64,000 nucleotides of DNA. Source: Loktanella sp. 5RATIMAR09 (lineage in GTDB: Bacteria > Pseudomonadota > Alphaproteobacteria > Rhodobacterales > Rhodobacteraceae). The position numbers and the translations under genes were made by a program. How positions within the stretch are numbered: position 1 is the first letter of the stretch; each line of letters begins with the position of its first letter. Below are positions 17,258 to 26,123 of this stretch, piece after piece. The notes below the pieces were generated by a model that was not told the DNA's origin, did not search any database, and worked only from the letters and a program-made list of their open reading frames with translations. The stretch spans positions 248,001 through 312,000 of the forward strand of contig NZ_LJAL01000004.1 of the NCBI RefSeq assembly GCF_001419985.1, read 5' to 3'.

Positions 17258-17878
17258 ATGGCCAACGCCGCGTTTTGGAACAAAGCCGCAAAGAAATACG
17301 CGGCGTCGCCCATAAAGGACATTGCCGCCTATGAAGAAACGCTCGCGCGCGCGCGCAGCTATCTGACGCCACAGGATCACCTGCTTGAAGTGGGCTGCGG
17401 CACGGGCAGCACGGCGATCAAACTGGCACCTTTTGTCAGGCGGATCACAGCCACTGATATTTCGGGCAACATGATTGCGATCGCAAAACGCAAGATCACC
17501 GGCGAGGGGCCGCAAAATATCGACTTTATGGTGTCAGAAATCAATGTAGCTATGGCGGAGGCGCCATTCGATGCGGCCTGCGCCTTTAGCCTGTTGCACC
17601 TGGTGGATGACCTCGACCAAACACTTTTGCATCTGCGCAACCAGATCAAACCGGGCGGTTACCTGATCTCCAAGACCGCCTGCCTTGCCGATATGAATAT
17701 ACTGGTCAGACCCATGATCAAAGTGATGCAGATGATCGGCAAAGCGCCGCATGTACTTGTTTTTGACGCAGCCTGGCTGGAAAAAGCTGTGCGCAAGGCA
17801 GGTTTCGACGTGGTCGAAACGGGATACTTCGGCACAAACAGGTCAGCACGGTTCATTGTCGCACGCAGACCATCGTAA
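17258..17878 (+). CDS. Class I SAM-dependent methyltransferase
   Basis: A 206-residue Rossmann-fold methyltransferase. Motif I, the SAM-binding glycine loop (LLEVGCGTGSTAIKLAP), lies at about residues 39-55, motif II is around TATDISGNMI, and a later strand reads CAFSLLHLVDDL. A start at 17234 is possible, but AAAGGAA sits eight bases before ATG 17258. The substrate is unknown. Divergence from a LysR gene suggests control by that regulator. It ends just before a strong bidirectional terminator. Confidence 0.85.
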   Translation: MANAAFWNKAAKKYAASPIKDIAAYEETLARARSYLTPQDHLLEVGCGTGSTAIKLAPFVRRITATDISGNMIAIAKRKITGEGPQNIDFMVSEINVAMAEAPFDAACAFSLLHLVDDLDQTLLHLRNQIKPGGYLISKTACLADMNILVRPMIKVMQMIGKAPHVLVFDAAWLEKAVRKAGFDVVETGYFGTNRSARFIVARRPS

Positions 17879-17886
17879 ATAAAGAA

Positions 17887-17917
17887 AAAGGGCGCCTTCC
17901 GTTTCGGGGCGCCCTTT
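17887..17917. terminator. Bidirectional terminator
   Basis: AAAGGGCGCC (17887-17896) pairs perfectly with GGCGCCCTTT (17908-17917), and there are A-rich and T-containing flanks. It serves the convergent methyltransferase and trcR genes. Confidence 0.85.
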
Positions 17918-17930
17918 ACTGGATCTCGAC

Positions 17931-18689
17931 CTAGTCGTCCTTGTCGTCATCATCCGGCAGATTGAAGAAGCTGTCCGCATCTGAAACGTCGCGCTTGTCT
18001 TCTTCTTCTTCCTCCTCCTCGGTATCACGGGGATCAGACAGGCTGAAAGTCTCAAGACCGGCCATCGCGCTTGGCATCTTCGGCTCGGCGGGCATACCCA
18101 ACGACTGCTCGGTGCTGACAAGTTTCCGGCGCTCGTCATCGGTCATCGCCGCGCCTTCCTTGGCTTTCTTGGCGTTGGCCTTTTGCACCGCAGCATCCAG
18201 TTCGGACTGTTTGCACAGCCCCAAAGCGACCGGATCAATCGGGTCAAGGTTGTTGATGTTCCAGTGCGTGCGCTCGCGGATCGCCTGAATCGTTGGCTTG
18301 GTTGTGCCCACCAGTTTGGAAATCTGACCGTCTGTCAACTCGGGGTGGAATTTGACCAGCCAATAGATGGACGCAGGACGGTCCTGACGCTTGGACAGCG
18401 GTGTGTAACGCGGGCCACGGCGCTTTTCCTCACCGGCAGCGGCTGCATAAAACTTCAGTTTCAGCTTATGCTTGGGATCAGCTTCGGCTTTATCCAGCTC
18501 TTCCTGCGTCAACTGGTTGTTGGCAACCGGGTCAAACCCTTTGACACCTGTCGCCACATCGCCGTCTGCGATGCCTTGCACTTCCAGCTCGTGGAAACCG
18601 CAGAAATCGGCAATCTGCTTGAAGGTCAGCGTTGTGTTGTCGCAAAGCCAAACAGCGGTCGCTTTGGCCATAATCGGTTTATCGGACAT
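17931..18689 (-). CDS. trcR: DUF1013 protein, cell-cycle transcriptional regulator TrcR type
   Basis: A 252-residue protein starting MSDKPIMAKATAVWLCDNTTLTFKQIADFCGFHELEVQGIADG, which I recognise as the alphaproteobacterial DUF1013 family, named TrcR in recent annotation. The N-terminus has a helix-turn-helix character, and a second HTH-like segment (LTDGQISKLVGTTKPTIQAI) follows in the middle. The C-terminus has an acidic run (TEEEEEEEDKRD) and an aspartate-rich end, unusual for a DNA-binding protein and perhaps a protein-contact or RNAP-contact tail. The family name is remembered, not searched. Confidence 0.85.
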   Translation of the reverse strand: MSDKPIMAKATAVWLCDNTTLTFKQIADFCGFHELEVQGIADGDVATGVKGFDPVANNQLTQEELDKAEADPKHKLKLKFYAAAAGEEKRRGPRYTPLSKRQDRPASIYWLVKFHPELTDGQISKLVGTTKPTIQAIRERTHWNINNLDPIDPVALGLCKQSELDAAVQKANAKKAKEGAAMTDDERRKLVSTEQSLGMPAEPKMPSAMAGLETFSLSDPRDTEEEEEEEDKRDVSDADSFFNLPDDDDKDD

Positions 18690-18826
18690 CTTTTCATCTC
18701 CATCTTATCAGCAGACAAGCCTTTCCCGCGCCCTTGATCCGGGCAGACTGTGGTAACAGCCGGGTTCGCATTGTCGGGGAACTTAGAGGCTATATAGTAA
18801 AGCTGATGAAATTTGGAAAGATCAAA

Positions 18827-19456
18827 ATGCAACGTCTGCTTGCCCTGCTTTGCCTTGTGGCATCCCCCCTCTCTGCCCAGGACCGCGCGGGTGACTTTGA
18901 CTACTACGTCATGTCTTTGTCATGGTCGGCAAACTGGTGCGCACTGGAAGGGGATGCGCGGGGTTCGCCGCAATGTGATGCATCGGCGGACTTCGGCTGG
19001 ATCCTGCACGGGCTCTGGCCCCAGTACGAAAACGGCTATCCGGCAAACTGCCCTACCAGCGAAAGATCGCCCAGCCGCGGTGATACCGCGGCCATGGCGG
19101 ACATCATGGGAACATCAGGACTTGCCTGGCACCAATGGCGCAAACACGGGGTGTGTTCAGGTTTGTCGTCGGAAGATTACTTCGCTCTCTCGCGCGAAGC
19201 TTTTGGCCGCATCAACCGACCCGACGTGTTTCGCGCTTTGACGCGCCAAGTGACGCTGCCCGCATCACTGATCGAAGAGGCGTTTGTGAAGGAAAATGCG
19301 GCGCTTGAAGCCGACCAGATAACGATCACCTGCAAATCCGGCTACATTCAGGAGGCACGGATTTGTCTGACGCGTGATCTGGAATTTCGCGATTGTGGGC
19401 GGGACGTCAGCCGTGACTGCACGATGACCAGCGCGCAGTTCGATCCAATGCGATAA
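18827..19456 (+). CDS. Ribonuclease T2 family secreted nuclease
   Basis: A 209-residue secreted RNase T2. The signal peptide MQRLLALLCLVASPLSAQ is followed by both catalytic segments: CAS1 WILHGLWPQY and CAS2 WHQWRKHGVC, each with its histidine. Several cysteines fit the family disulfides. It would cleave RNA in the periplasm or outside the cell through a 2',3'-cyclic intermediate, which the CpdB-like enzyme encoded at 9.1 kb could process if it meets the same pool. The start was chosen at 18827 because GGAAAG lies six bases upstream and the signal peptide then begins cleanly; frames from 18734 or 18806 are open too. Confidence 0.9.
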   Translation: MQRLLALLCLVASPLSAQDRAGDFDYYVMSLSWSANWCALEGDARGSPQCDASADFGWILHGLWPQYENGYPANCPTSERSPSRGDTAAMADIMGTSGLAWHQWRKHGVCSGLSSEDYFALSREAFGRINRPDVFRALTRQVTLPASLIEEAFVKENAALEADQITITCKSGYIQEARICLTRDLEFRDCGRDVSRDCTMTSAQFDPMR

Positions 19457-19466
19457 CCAAAAGTAA

Positions 19467-19488
19467 AGGCACTGCAAATGCAGTGCCT
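19467..19488. terminator. Hairpin terminator after RNase T2
   Basis: AGGCACTGCA (19467-19476) and TGCAGTGCCT (19479-19488) form a perfect 10-bp stem with a two-base loop between convergent genes. There is no T-tract. Confidence 0.6.
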
Positions 19489-19506
19489 GAACAGAATCTG
19501 GCAGGA

Positions 19507-19812
19507 TCAGCTATTGGTTGGTTCCGGGTCAGACGCAACCCGGCTGCCGTCTTTCAATATAATCTCGCCGCGGGCATCCTGACACTTTGGTGTGCCGTCG
19601 CGGTTCAGCCGGGGGGTCATGTATCCTTCGATCCCGTCGTCGATGTACCAGTGCTGGCACCCGTCGGGATCAATCCAGACGTTTGCAACGCCGTCGCGCA
19701 AAAAGCCACCATCAAGGCCACCGTCGGTTACGCTATTGTCGTCACCCGAACGCTCGCAAGCGACCAATGTGCTTGCGATCAAAACAGCAACTGCGCCGCG
19801 CAAAATATTCAT
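19507..19812 (-). CDS. Small predicted lipoprotein
   Basis: A 101-residue protein from ATG 19812 (four codons after an alternative ATG at 19824). The N-terminus is a lipoprotein signal (ILRGAVAVLIASTLVAC) with the lipobox cysteine at about residue 19. The mature part is acidic with a GLDGG and DPDGCQHWYIDDGIEGYMTPRL segment that looks folded, with two cysteines. I do not recognise a characterised family. Similar short proteins with the CQHWYIDDG pattern occur in Rhodobacteraceae as far as I recall. It is monocistronic, and convergent with RNase T2. Confidence 0.7.
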   Translation of the reverse strand: MNILRGAVAVLIASTLVACERSGDDNSVTDGGLDGGFLRDGVANVWIDPDGCQHWYIDDGIEGYMTPRLNRDGTPKCQDARGEIILKDGSRVASDPEPTNS

Positions 19813-19920
19813 ATTCAAAACCACCCAAAGTTTCGCGCGAATCGCGCCCCAGATATCAAACTTGCACGTTTATAAGTCGAGATCCCATTTAGGTCTACCG
19901 ACGCAGGTCTATCCAAAAGA

Positions 19921-20697
19921 CTAGTCCGCCAGCAGCGCCGCAGTCAGCGCACTATCCGCATCGCACAGCGGTTCAATCACATCGAAATGATGGCGGTCCG
20001 GTGCGACAACGCGTGTGCATTCCCATGCCTCGGCCAAGCCCCGTGATTGATCGAGGAACGCTGGTCTTTCATCCGCGCCCACCCAAACCGTGACGGGTAT
20101 CTGCGGTTTGGGCAGGTGGATCGGGCTCTCGGCCAAAACCTCTGCTGCATCCAGTTTGAGATCCGCATTCATGGATGTCCGCATCAACGGCGACAGATCA
20201 CCCAAGGCCGAAATCGGGACGATTTTCGCAACCCGCTCCTGCCAACGCGCCCCGAAACGGCGGGCGGTCATCCGCGCCACCAGTTGCCCTCCCGCAGAAT
20301 GGCCGGTGAGCCGGATCGGCCCAAGGACGCGGCCCGCGGCAAAGGCGATTGCGGTGGCGATCTGATTTCCGATGTCCGTGATGCGGACCGCAGGACAAAG
20401 ATCGTAGGACGGCATGGCGACGGCCCATCCCTGCGCCAGCGGCCCTGCTGCCAGATGGGACCAATCAGATTTGTCCGACATCAGCCAATAGCCACCGTGC
20501 ACGAACACCACTAACCCTTTGGCAAGCCGCGGCGGGTGAAACAGATCAAGCTTCTGGCGCGCGCTCTCGCCATAGGGCAGATCAAGTTCACAAAGTGTCT
20601 TTTCGCGAAAGCTGGCCGCCGATTTTGCCCAGCGCGCGGGATAGGTGTCGCCACCCGGAATATAGGCCGCATTCGCATATGCCTCGTCCAATTCCAT
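19921..20697 (-). CDS. Alpha/beta hydrolase, arylformamidase-like esterase
   Basis: A 258-residue esterase of the alpha/beta hydrolase fold with the oxyanion-hole motif HGGYW at about residue 69 and the nucleophile elbow GHSAGG at about residue 133. Aspartate and histidine of the triad are plausible near GADERP and DRHHFDVIEPL. The order HGGYW...GHSAGG is typical of kynurenine formamidase-like enzymes, but no other tryptophan-degradation gene is nearby, so the substrate is open. Two adjacent ATGs occur; the second is better spaced from the GGGGGG ribosome site. Divergent from the aldehyde dehydrogenase gene. Confidence 0.82.
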   Translation of the reverse strand: MELDEAYANAAYIPGGDTYPARWAKSAASFREKTLCELDLPYGESARQKLDLFHPPRLAKGLVVFVHGGYWLMSDKSDWSHLAAGPLAQGWAVAMPSYDLCPAVRITDIGNQIATAIAFAAGRVLGPIRLTGHSAGGQLVARMTARRFGARWQERVAKIVPISALGDLSPLMRTSMNADLKLDAAEVLAESPIHLPKPQIPVTVWVGADERPAFLDQSRGLAEAWECTRVVAPDRHHFDVIEPLCDADSALTAALLAD

Positions 20698-20763
20698 CAT
20701 ATCCCCCCTTTACGGCACCTGCCCGCTTGGTTCAGATAGCGCTGAAACCGATAGGAGGCCACC

Positions 20764-22242
20764 ATGCTTGACGAAATGACGAACCTGAAATCCATGTTGT
20801 CACGTCCTGATCTGCTTTGCGAAGACACGCTTGTCGCAGGTGAATGGGTGCAAGCAGCGGACGGCAAAACCTTTGACGTGGTCAATCCTGCGCGTGGCGA
20901 TGTGATTGCAAAAGTCCCTGACCTGTCGGTCGCAGAGGTGGAAAAAGCGGTCGCAGCAGCCGATGCCGCGCGCAAACCCTGGGCTGCACGCGCAGCCAAA
21001 GAACGCGCGAACGTGCTGCGCAAATGGTTTGATCTGATGATCAAGCACCAAGAGGATCTGGCGATCATCATGACCGCCGAACAAGGCAAACCGCTGGCCG
21101 AGGCACGCGGCGAAGTCGCCTATGGCGCGTCCTTCGTGGAGTGGTTCGCAGAAGAGGCCAAGCGCGTCTACGGCGAAACGATCCCCGGGCATATGGCGGA
21201 CAAGCGGATCACCGTGATCAAACAGCCCATTGGCGTGGCCGCTGGAATCACGCCGTGGAATTTCCCCAACGCGATGATCGCGCGCAAAGTGGCCCCTGCC
21301 TTGGCTGCGGGATGTGCGTTTGTGATCAAACCCTCCGAATTGACCCCGCTGTCGGCACTCGCCATGGCGAAGCTGGCACAAGAGGCTGGCGTGCCTGACG
21401 GGTTGTTCTCGGTCATCACCTCTACCGACGCCCCTGCAATCGGCAAAGCGTTCTGCGAAATCCCTGCGGTGCGCAAACTGACCTTTACCGGATCCACACA
21501 AGTAGGTCGTATCCTGTTGGCGCAGGCCGCCGATCAGGTCATGAAATGTTCGATGGAACTGGGCGGAAACGCGCCCTTCATCGTCTTTGACGACGCTGAT
21601 CTTGATGCGGCTGTCGAAGGTGCCATCGCCTGCAAGTTCCGCAACAACGGCCAGACCTGCGTCTGCGCGAACCGGATCTACGTGCAGGCCGGCGTCTATG
21701 ACGCCTTCGCCGCCAAGTTCAAAACCGCCGTCGAAGCCCTGCGCGTCGGCGACGGCATGGCCGAGGGCACGACACTCGGCCCCTTGATCGAACCCAAGGC
21801 AGTCACCAAAGTGCAATCACATCTTGAGGACGCCTTGTCCAAAGGTGCGGAAATTCTGACCGGCGGCAAGCCGCATGATCTGGGTGGGCAGTTTTTTGAA
21901 CCCACGATCGTCACCAATGCGACCAAGGACATGTTGGTCAGCACCGATGAAACCTTTGGCCCCTTTGCCCCGCTGTTCAAATTCGAGGACGAGGATGATG
22001 TGATTACACTGGCCAACGACACGATCTTTGGGCTGGCATCCTATTTCTATGCCAAAGACCTGAGCCGCGTGACCAAGGTGGCCGAGGCGCTGGAATACGG
22101 GATTGTGGGCGTGAACACCGGCATCATCTCGACCGAGGTGGCACCTTTTGGCGGCGTAAAACAATCAGGTCTGGGTCGCGAAGGATCGCACCACGGGATC
22201 GAGGACTATCTTGAACTGAAGTACATCTGCACGGGTGTTTGA
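20764..22242 (+). CDS. gabD: NAD(P)-dependent succinate-semialdehyde dehydrogenase
   Basis: A 492-residue aldehyde dehydrogenase. Catalytic residues are Glu265 (MELGGNAPF) and Cys299 (NNGQTCVCANR). The N-terminal part and the second cysteine two residues after the nucleophile (CVC) are typical of GabD-type enzymes that oxidise succinate semialdehyde to succinate, the last step of GABA degradation; the second cysteine forms a redox switch in some members. AGGAGG precedes the ATG at five bases. No gabT is adjacent. Followed by palindrome copy 2. Confidence 0.88.
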   Translation: MLDEMTNLKSMLSRPDLLCEDTLVAGEWVQAADGKTFDVVNPARGDVIAKVPDLSVAEVEKAVAAADAARKPWAARAAKERANVLRKWFDLMIKHQEDLAIIMTAEQGKPLAEARGEVAYGASFVEWFAEEAKRVYGETIPGHMADKRITVIKQPIGVAAGITPWNFPNAMIARKVAPALAAGCAFVIKPSELTPLSALAMAKLAQEAGVPDGLFSVITSTDAPAIGKAFCEIPAVRKLTFTGSTQVGRILLAQAADQVMKCSMELGGNAPFIVFDDADLDAAVEGAIACKFRNNGQTCVCANRIYVQAGVYDAFAAKFKTAVEALRVGDGMAEGTTLGPLIEPKAVTKVQSHLEDALSKGAEILTGGKPHDLGGQFFEPTIVTNATKDMLVSTDETFGPFAPLFKFEDEDDVITLANDTIFGLASYFYAKDLSRVTKVAEALEYGIVGVNTGIISTEVAPFGGVKQSGLGREGSHHGIEDYLELKYICTGV

Positions 22243-22250
22243 GCCAAAAA

Positions 22251-22276
22251 GTAAGGTGGATCTTAATCCACCTTAC
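22251..22276. repeat. Dispersed 26-bp palindrome, copy 2
   Basis: GTAAGGTGGAT, loop CTTA, then ATCCACCTTAC. It lies eight bases after the dehydrogenase stop, between two genes on the same strand. Arms are identical to those at 12316, 25014 and 59121. Confidence 0.9.
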
Positions 22277-22350
22277 GCAAAAGCAACCTTTTTCAAAAAT
22301 TTCTCACCGCTCACCAAGGATTGACGATCCACGCGCGTCAAACCACCGTG

Positions 22351-22893
22351 ATGCGTATGATGACAAGCGACGAAGACCTTGCTGATGCAGCTGCCGCCGG
22401 CGACGGGGCGGCGTTCGCAAGCCTGCTTGATCGGCACTATGATCGCCTTTTCGCGTTTTGTTTCCGGCTGACCGGGTCACGCACCGAGGCCGAGGATCTG
22501 ACACAGGACATCTGCGCCGCACTTCCCGCGAAACTCGCAAGCTACGGGCGCCGCGCGAAGGTCACCACATGGCTTTACCGCGTCGCCGTGAATGCCGCTC
22601 ATGATCGGCGACGCAAGCGCGCGACATATGCCAAAGCCACGAACGGCTGGGGGGACTGGGAAGTGAACCGCACCGCTGCCATTGCAGAGACGCGCGACAA
22701 ACTGGATTGGCTGACAGCTGCGATGAATGCGCTCTCGGAGGACCTGCGCGACACGCTTGCGCTTGTGCTTGACGATATGACCCACGCGGAGGTGGCCGAG
22801 GTGCTGCAAATCCCGGAAGGCACGGTCAGCTGGCGGATCTCTGAAGCGAAGAAAGCCCTGCGCGCCATGAAAGAACAGGAGGACATGGTATGA
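22351..22893 (+). CDS. ECF-type RNA polymerase sigma factor
   Basis: A sigma-70 family extracytoplasmic-function sigma factor of about 180 residues. Region 2 has LLDRHYDRLFAFCFRLTGSRTEAEDLTQDIC, and the TTWLYRVAVNAAHDRRRK segment follows. Region 4 has LALVLDDMTHAEVAEVLQIPEGTVSWRISEAKKAL. Starts at TTG 22321, ATG 22351 or ATG 22357 are all open; no start has an ideal ribosome site, and AAGGA touches the TTG too closely. Its last four bases overlap the ATG of the VWA gene, which has an anti-sigma-like N-terminus, so the two products probably work as a pair. The upstream CAACCTTTTT could be part of an autoregulated ECF -35 element, but this is weak. Confidence 0.88.
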   Translation: MRMMTSDEDLADAAAAGDGAAFASLLDRHYDRLFAFCFRLTGSRTEAEDLTQDICAALPAKLASYGRRAKVTTWLYRVAVNAAHDRRRKRATYAKATNGWGDWEVNRTAAIAETRDKLDWLTAAMNALSEDLRDTLALVLDDMTHAEVAEVLQIPEGTVSWRISEAKKALRAMKEQEDMV

Positions 22894-25010
22894 CCGACGA
22901 CCTGAATGACCTCAAAGCGTTGATGGATCAGGCAACCCCGCGCGCCGATGCGGCGCGACGGGCCGAGAATATCGCGCTGGCAAAAGAAACATTCGCCGCC
23001 CTCCAAGGATCACGCGATGAAGTGCGTCCAACTGCTGTAACCGGGCCGAAGGGCCTCTGGACAGGAGTGAAGACGATGCTGAATACTATAACCTCGCCTG
23101 CAGGATTGACCACAACGACCACCCTTGTGGCTTGCGGCTTTCTGTTCATCACACCCCAAGGGCAGGATCTGTTGCGCCCGCCATCTGCGCCGCAAATCAC
23201 GATGACTGAGTTTGACAGCACGATCCCGCAGCCGCGGATCGAAAACGGTCCTTTGACGGCGGAGGAGCTTTCGGAAAGCGTCGTCATCCAGGAAGCGCCC
23301 AAGGAAGGCGAGGGACAACTGTTGCTTGGCCCACTCGAAACGCCGGAACAAGACAGCGGTTTCATGGATCGCTCACGCGCCGAGCCCGAAGAACTGCCGC
23401 AGATCGCAAGCGACGCGCTTGGCACGCAGATGGAAGACGCCGAGATTGCCGAAGGCGTGATGGACCGGCAGACGACCACGGCCGAGCGCCGTCATACCCT
23501 TGGCGTCGCACCTTCCGAGAACACGGCCACAGTCACGCCCAGCGTCGCGCCCGAGCGCTTGGTCGTTGCGCCGCCCGCGCCCACAGATGATGTGGCGATC
23601 ACGTCAGCCCAGAACACCGAAAGCTTTGCCAACGCAGACACCAATCCTCTCAGGATCGCAGCAGAAGAGCCAGTCTCGACCTTCTCGATTGACGTCGATA
23701 CCGCCGCCTACGCTGTCGTCCGCTCATCACTGGCGCGCGGGCAACTGCCGCCTGCGCAGGCCGTCCGCATCGAAGAGATGATCAATTACTTTCCTTATGA
23801 TTATCCTGTGCCCGACGCCGGAGAAGCGCCCTTCCGTCCGACCGTCACGACATTCCAGACGCCTTGGAATGCGGACACGCTGCTCGTGCATATCGCTTTG
23901 CAGGGCCGGATGCCCGAGATCGCAGAACGGCCTGCGCTGAATCTCGTCTTTCTGATCGACACATCCGGCTCGATGGATGATCCGGCGAAACTGCCTTTGC
24001 TGAAGCAATCCTTCAGTCTGATGCTCGATCAAATGCGCCCGCAGGATCAGGTCGCCATTGTTGAATACGCAGGGAGCGCCGGTCAGGTTCTGGCCCCGAC
24101 CGCCGCAACCGAGCGCACGACCATCCTGCAAGCAATCCAGTCGCTGGGTGCAGGCGGGTCAACCAATGGACAAGGCGGGTTGGCGCAGGCCTATAGCCTT
24201 GCCGAAACGATGGCCGCACATGGCGAAGTCAGCCGGATCATCCTTGCCACCGACGGCGATTTCAATGTGGGCTTGAACGATCCAGAAGCGTTGAAGGCCT
24301 TTATTGCCGACAAGCGCGCGACCGGCACTTACCTGAGCGTGCTGGGCTTTGGTCGCGGCAATCTGGATGATGCCACGATGCAGGTACTTGCCCAGAACGG
24401 GAACGGAACGGCGGCCTATATTGATACCCTCTCCGAGGCGCAAAAAGTACTTGTGGACCAGCTGTCCGGCGCGCTTTTTCCGATTGCAAGCGATGTCAAG
24501 GTACAGGTTGAATTCAATCCGGCCCGGATCGCGGAATACCGGTTGATTGGCTATGAAACGCGCGCGCTGCGACGCAAGGATTTCAACAATGATACCGTGG
24601 ATGCGGGCGAGTTGGGGGCAGGCCATGCTGTCACAGCAATCTACGAGGTCACACCGGTCGGCAGCCCGGCACAGCGCAGTGATCCGCTGCGCTATGCGCC
24701 CAATACCGTTGCAGAGACGTCAGACGAGCTTGGGTTTCTGAAACTGCGCTACAAAGAACCCGGCGCGGATGTGAGCCGGTTGATCGAACTGCCAATCACC
24801 GCAAACGGTGCACCAGGAACAGAGGCGAATTTCGCAACTGCGATTGCAGGCTTCGGGCAGCTCTTGCGCGGTGACACGCATTTGGGCGATTGGGGCTACG
24901 CGGATGCGATTGCACTTGCTGCGGCAAATCGTGGCGAGGATGCCTTTGGCTATCGCACCGAGGCTGTGCAATTGATGCGCTTGGCCGAGAGCCTGTCGCG
25001 CGCTGAATGA
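22890..25010 (+). CDS. Membrane-anchored VWA-domain protein (YfbK/DUF3520 type), putative anti-sigma
   Basis: A 706-residue protein. Residues 1-70 are cytosolic and helical; a hydrophobic span lies at about 73-88. A long low-complexity acidic linker (about 95-245) is followed by a conserved VWA-preceding domain (FSIDVDTAAYAVVRSSL...VRIEEMINYFPYDYP) and a VWA domain with MIDAS motif DTSGS at 357-361. The C-terminal DUF3520-like region has GYETRALRRKDFNNDTVDAGELGAGH. Gene overlap with the ECF sigma factor (ATGA) and the N-in topology suggest that the short cytosolic part binds the sigma factor while the external VWA domain senses a partner. Anti-sigma activity is inference; the E. coli YfbK homologue lacks such context. 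Confidence 0.85.
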   Translation: MTDDLNDLKALMDQATPRADAARRAENIALAKETFAALQGSRDEVRPTAVTGPKGLWTGVKTMLNTITSPAGLTTTTTLVACGFLFITPQGQDLLRPPSAPQITMTEFDSTIPQPRIENGPLTAEELSESVVIQEAPKEGEGQLLLGPLETPEQDSGFMDRSRAEPEELPQIASDALGTQMEDAEIAEGVMDRQTTTAERRHTLGVAPSENTATVTPSVAPERLVVAPPAPTDDVAITSAQNTESFANADTNPLRIAAEEPVSTFSIDVDTAAYAVVRSSLARGQLPPAQAVRIEEMINYFPYDYPVPDAGEAPFRPTVTTFQTPWNADTLLVHIALQGRMPEIAERPALNLVFLIDTSGSMDDPAKLPLLKQSFSLMLDQMRPQDQVAIVEYAGSAGQVLAPTAATERTTILQAIQSLGAGGSTNGQGGLAQAYSLAETMAAHGEVSRIILATDGDFNVGLNDPEALKAFIADKRATGTYLSVLGFGRGNLDDATMQVLAQNGNGTAAYIDTLSEAQKVLVDQLSGALFPIASDVKVQVEFNPARIAEYRLIGYETRALRRKDFNNDTVDAGELGAGHAVTAIYEVTPVGSPAQRSDPLRYAPNTVAETSDELGFLKLRYKEPGADVSRLIELPITANGAPGTEANFATAIAGFGQLLRGDTHLGDWGYADAIALAAANRGEDAFGYRTEAVQLMRLAESLSRAE

Positions 25011-25013
25011 AAG

Positions 25014-25039
25014 GTAAGGTGGATCCTGATCCACCTTAC
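25014..25039. repeat. Dispersed 26-bp palindrome, copy 3
   Basis: GTAAGGTGGAT, loop CCTG, then ATCCACCTTAC. It lies three bases after the VWA gene stop and four bases before the stop of the convergent hydrolase gene. Confidence 0.9.
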
Positions 25040-25043
25040 GCAA

Positions 25044-26045
25044 TTAACCCATCTGCGCCCGCGCCAGCGGCAGGATCTGCTGTTCGATCAGTCTTTGCAA
25101 ATCTCCGAAGTATCCCCCACTGCGCGCAGGACGCAGCGGATCAGAGGTAATCGCCAAGGTCAGCGCAGCCTGCGGAGCCACGCAAACAATCTGCCCGCCA
25201 TAGCCGCGTGCCAGCGCATAGCCAACGCCTGCACCGGTTCCCAAGAACCAGCCGTAACCATAATCCAGCCCCGAAAAAAGTGATTGTGTGCGCCGCTGCA
25301 ACGACCGTGCCACCCAATCGGAACTGAGCACCCGCGCACCGCCATACTGACCATTGAGCCGGTACATCTCTCCGAAACGGACCATCGCATCCAGCGTGAG
25401 GGCCATTTCGTTGCCCCCCAGATACCGGCCTTGCGGGTCGCGGGTCCAAGCGGGGATATCAATGCCCAAAGGTGTGCCCAACCGCTCCCGCGCCAGCGAC
25501 AAAAGCGACTGGCCCGAGACCTCTGACAACACGGCCCCCAGAATGTGAAACGAACCGGTCGAATAAAGCATGCGTGCGCCCGGTTCGGCAACGAAAGGGC
25601 GGCCCAGCGCATTTGCGACCCAGTTATTGCTGTTCACCCAACCACCATAGTTCTGCCCCGACGTCCGCTCTAGTCCTGCCTGCATGGTCACCAGATTTTC
25701 AACGGTGATACCGGCTACACGCGGATCAGCGCCGCGCGGGATCAAACCGGGGGCGACATCGCCCAGCCGCGCGTTGATGTCCGGCAATTCGCCCCGATCC
25801 AGCGCGGCACCCGTCAAGGCCGCAACGACTGTCTTCGAGACCGACTTGATCGGTACCGCACGCTCCAGCCCCGGACCGCGAAACCGCTCACGCAGGACAG
25901 TGCGGCCGGATTGCCGGATCATGACGGCGTGGAATTGGTCCAGCGCGCGCCCCGCGTCCAGAACGGGCGCCCAGACATTCGGTTGCGCCAGCATGGGCGT
26001 TGCCAAGCTTGCAAGACCACCCGCCAGAAATTCCCGTCGTTTCAT
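25044..26045 (-). CDS. Serine hydrolase of the beta-lactamase / class C fold, Tat-exported
   Basis: A 333-residue protein with a twin-arginine-type signal (MKRREFLAGGLASLATPMLA). The catalytic SxxK motif is SVSK (in PIKSVSKTVVAAL), the second motif is YSTGSFH in the position of YxN, and a HxG-like end motif is not obvious (YGGQIV near the C-terminus may occupy it). Such proteins are esterases or D-aminopeptidases/carboxypeptidases, and true beta-lactamase activity should not be assumed. GTG directly before the ATG is an alternative start. It converges on the VWA gene across palindrome copy 3. Confidence 0.85.
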   Translation of the reverse strand: MKRREFLAGGLASLATPMLAQPNVWAPVLDAGRALDQFHAVMIRQSGRTVLRERFRGPGLERAVPIKSVSKTVVAALTGAALDRGELPDINARLGDVAPGLIPRGADPRVAGITVENLVTMQAGLERTSGQNYGGWVNSNNWVANALGRPFVAEPGARMLYSTGSFHILGAVLSEVSGQSLLSLARERLGTPLGIDIPAWTRDPQGRYLGGNEMALTLDAMVRFGEMYRLNGQYGGARVLSSDWVARSLQRRTQSLFSGLDYGYGWFLGTGAGVGYALARGYGGQIVCVAPQAALTLAITSDPLRPARSGGYFGDLQRLIEQQILPLARAQMG

Positions 26046-26123
26046 CACGATACCAAATCCTTCAAATCAGTATCGGGGTAGCTAATGCATCTGCCGAAAA
26101 CCGCCACTAACAATCCTGTGCGA

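Noticed and set aside
20800-21816. A 338-codon minus-strand ORF opposite the aldehyde dehydrogenase
   Set aside because: Composition is typical of an antisense shadow, and the sense frame has intact catalytic residues.
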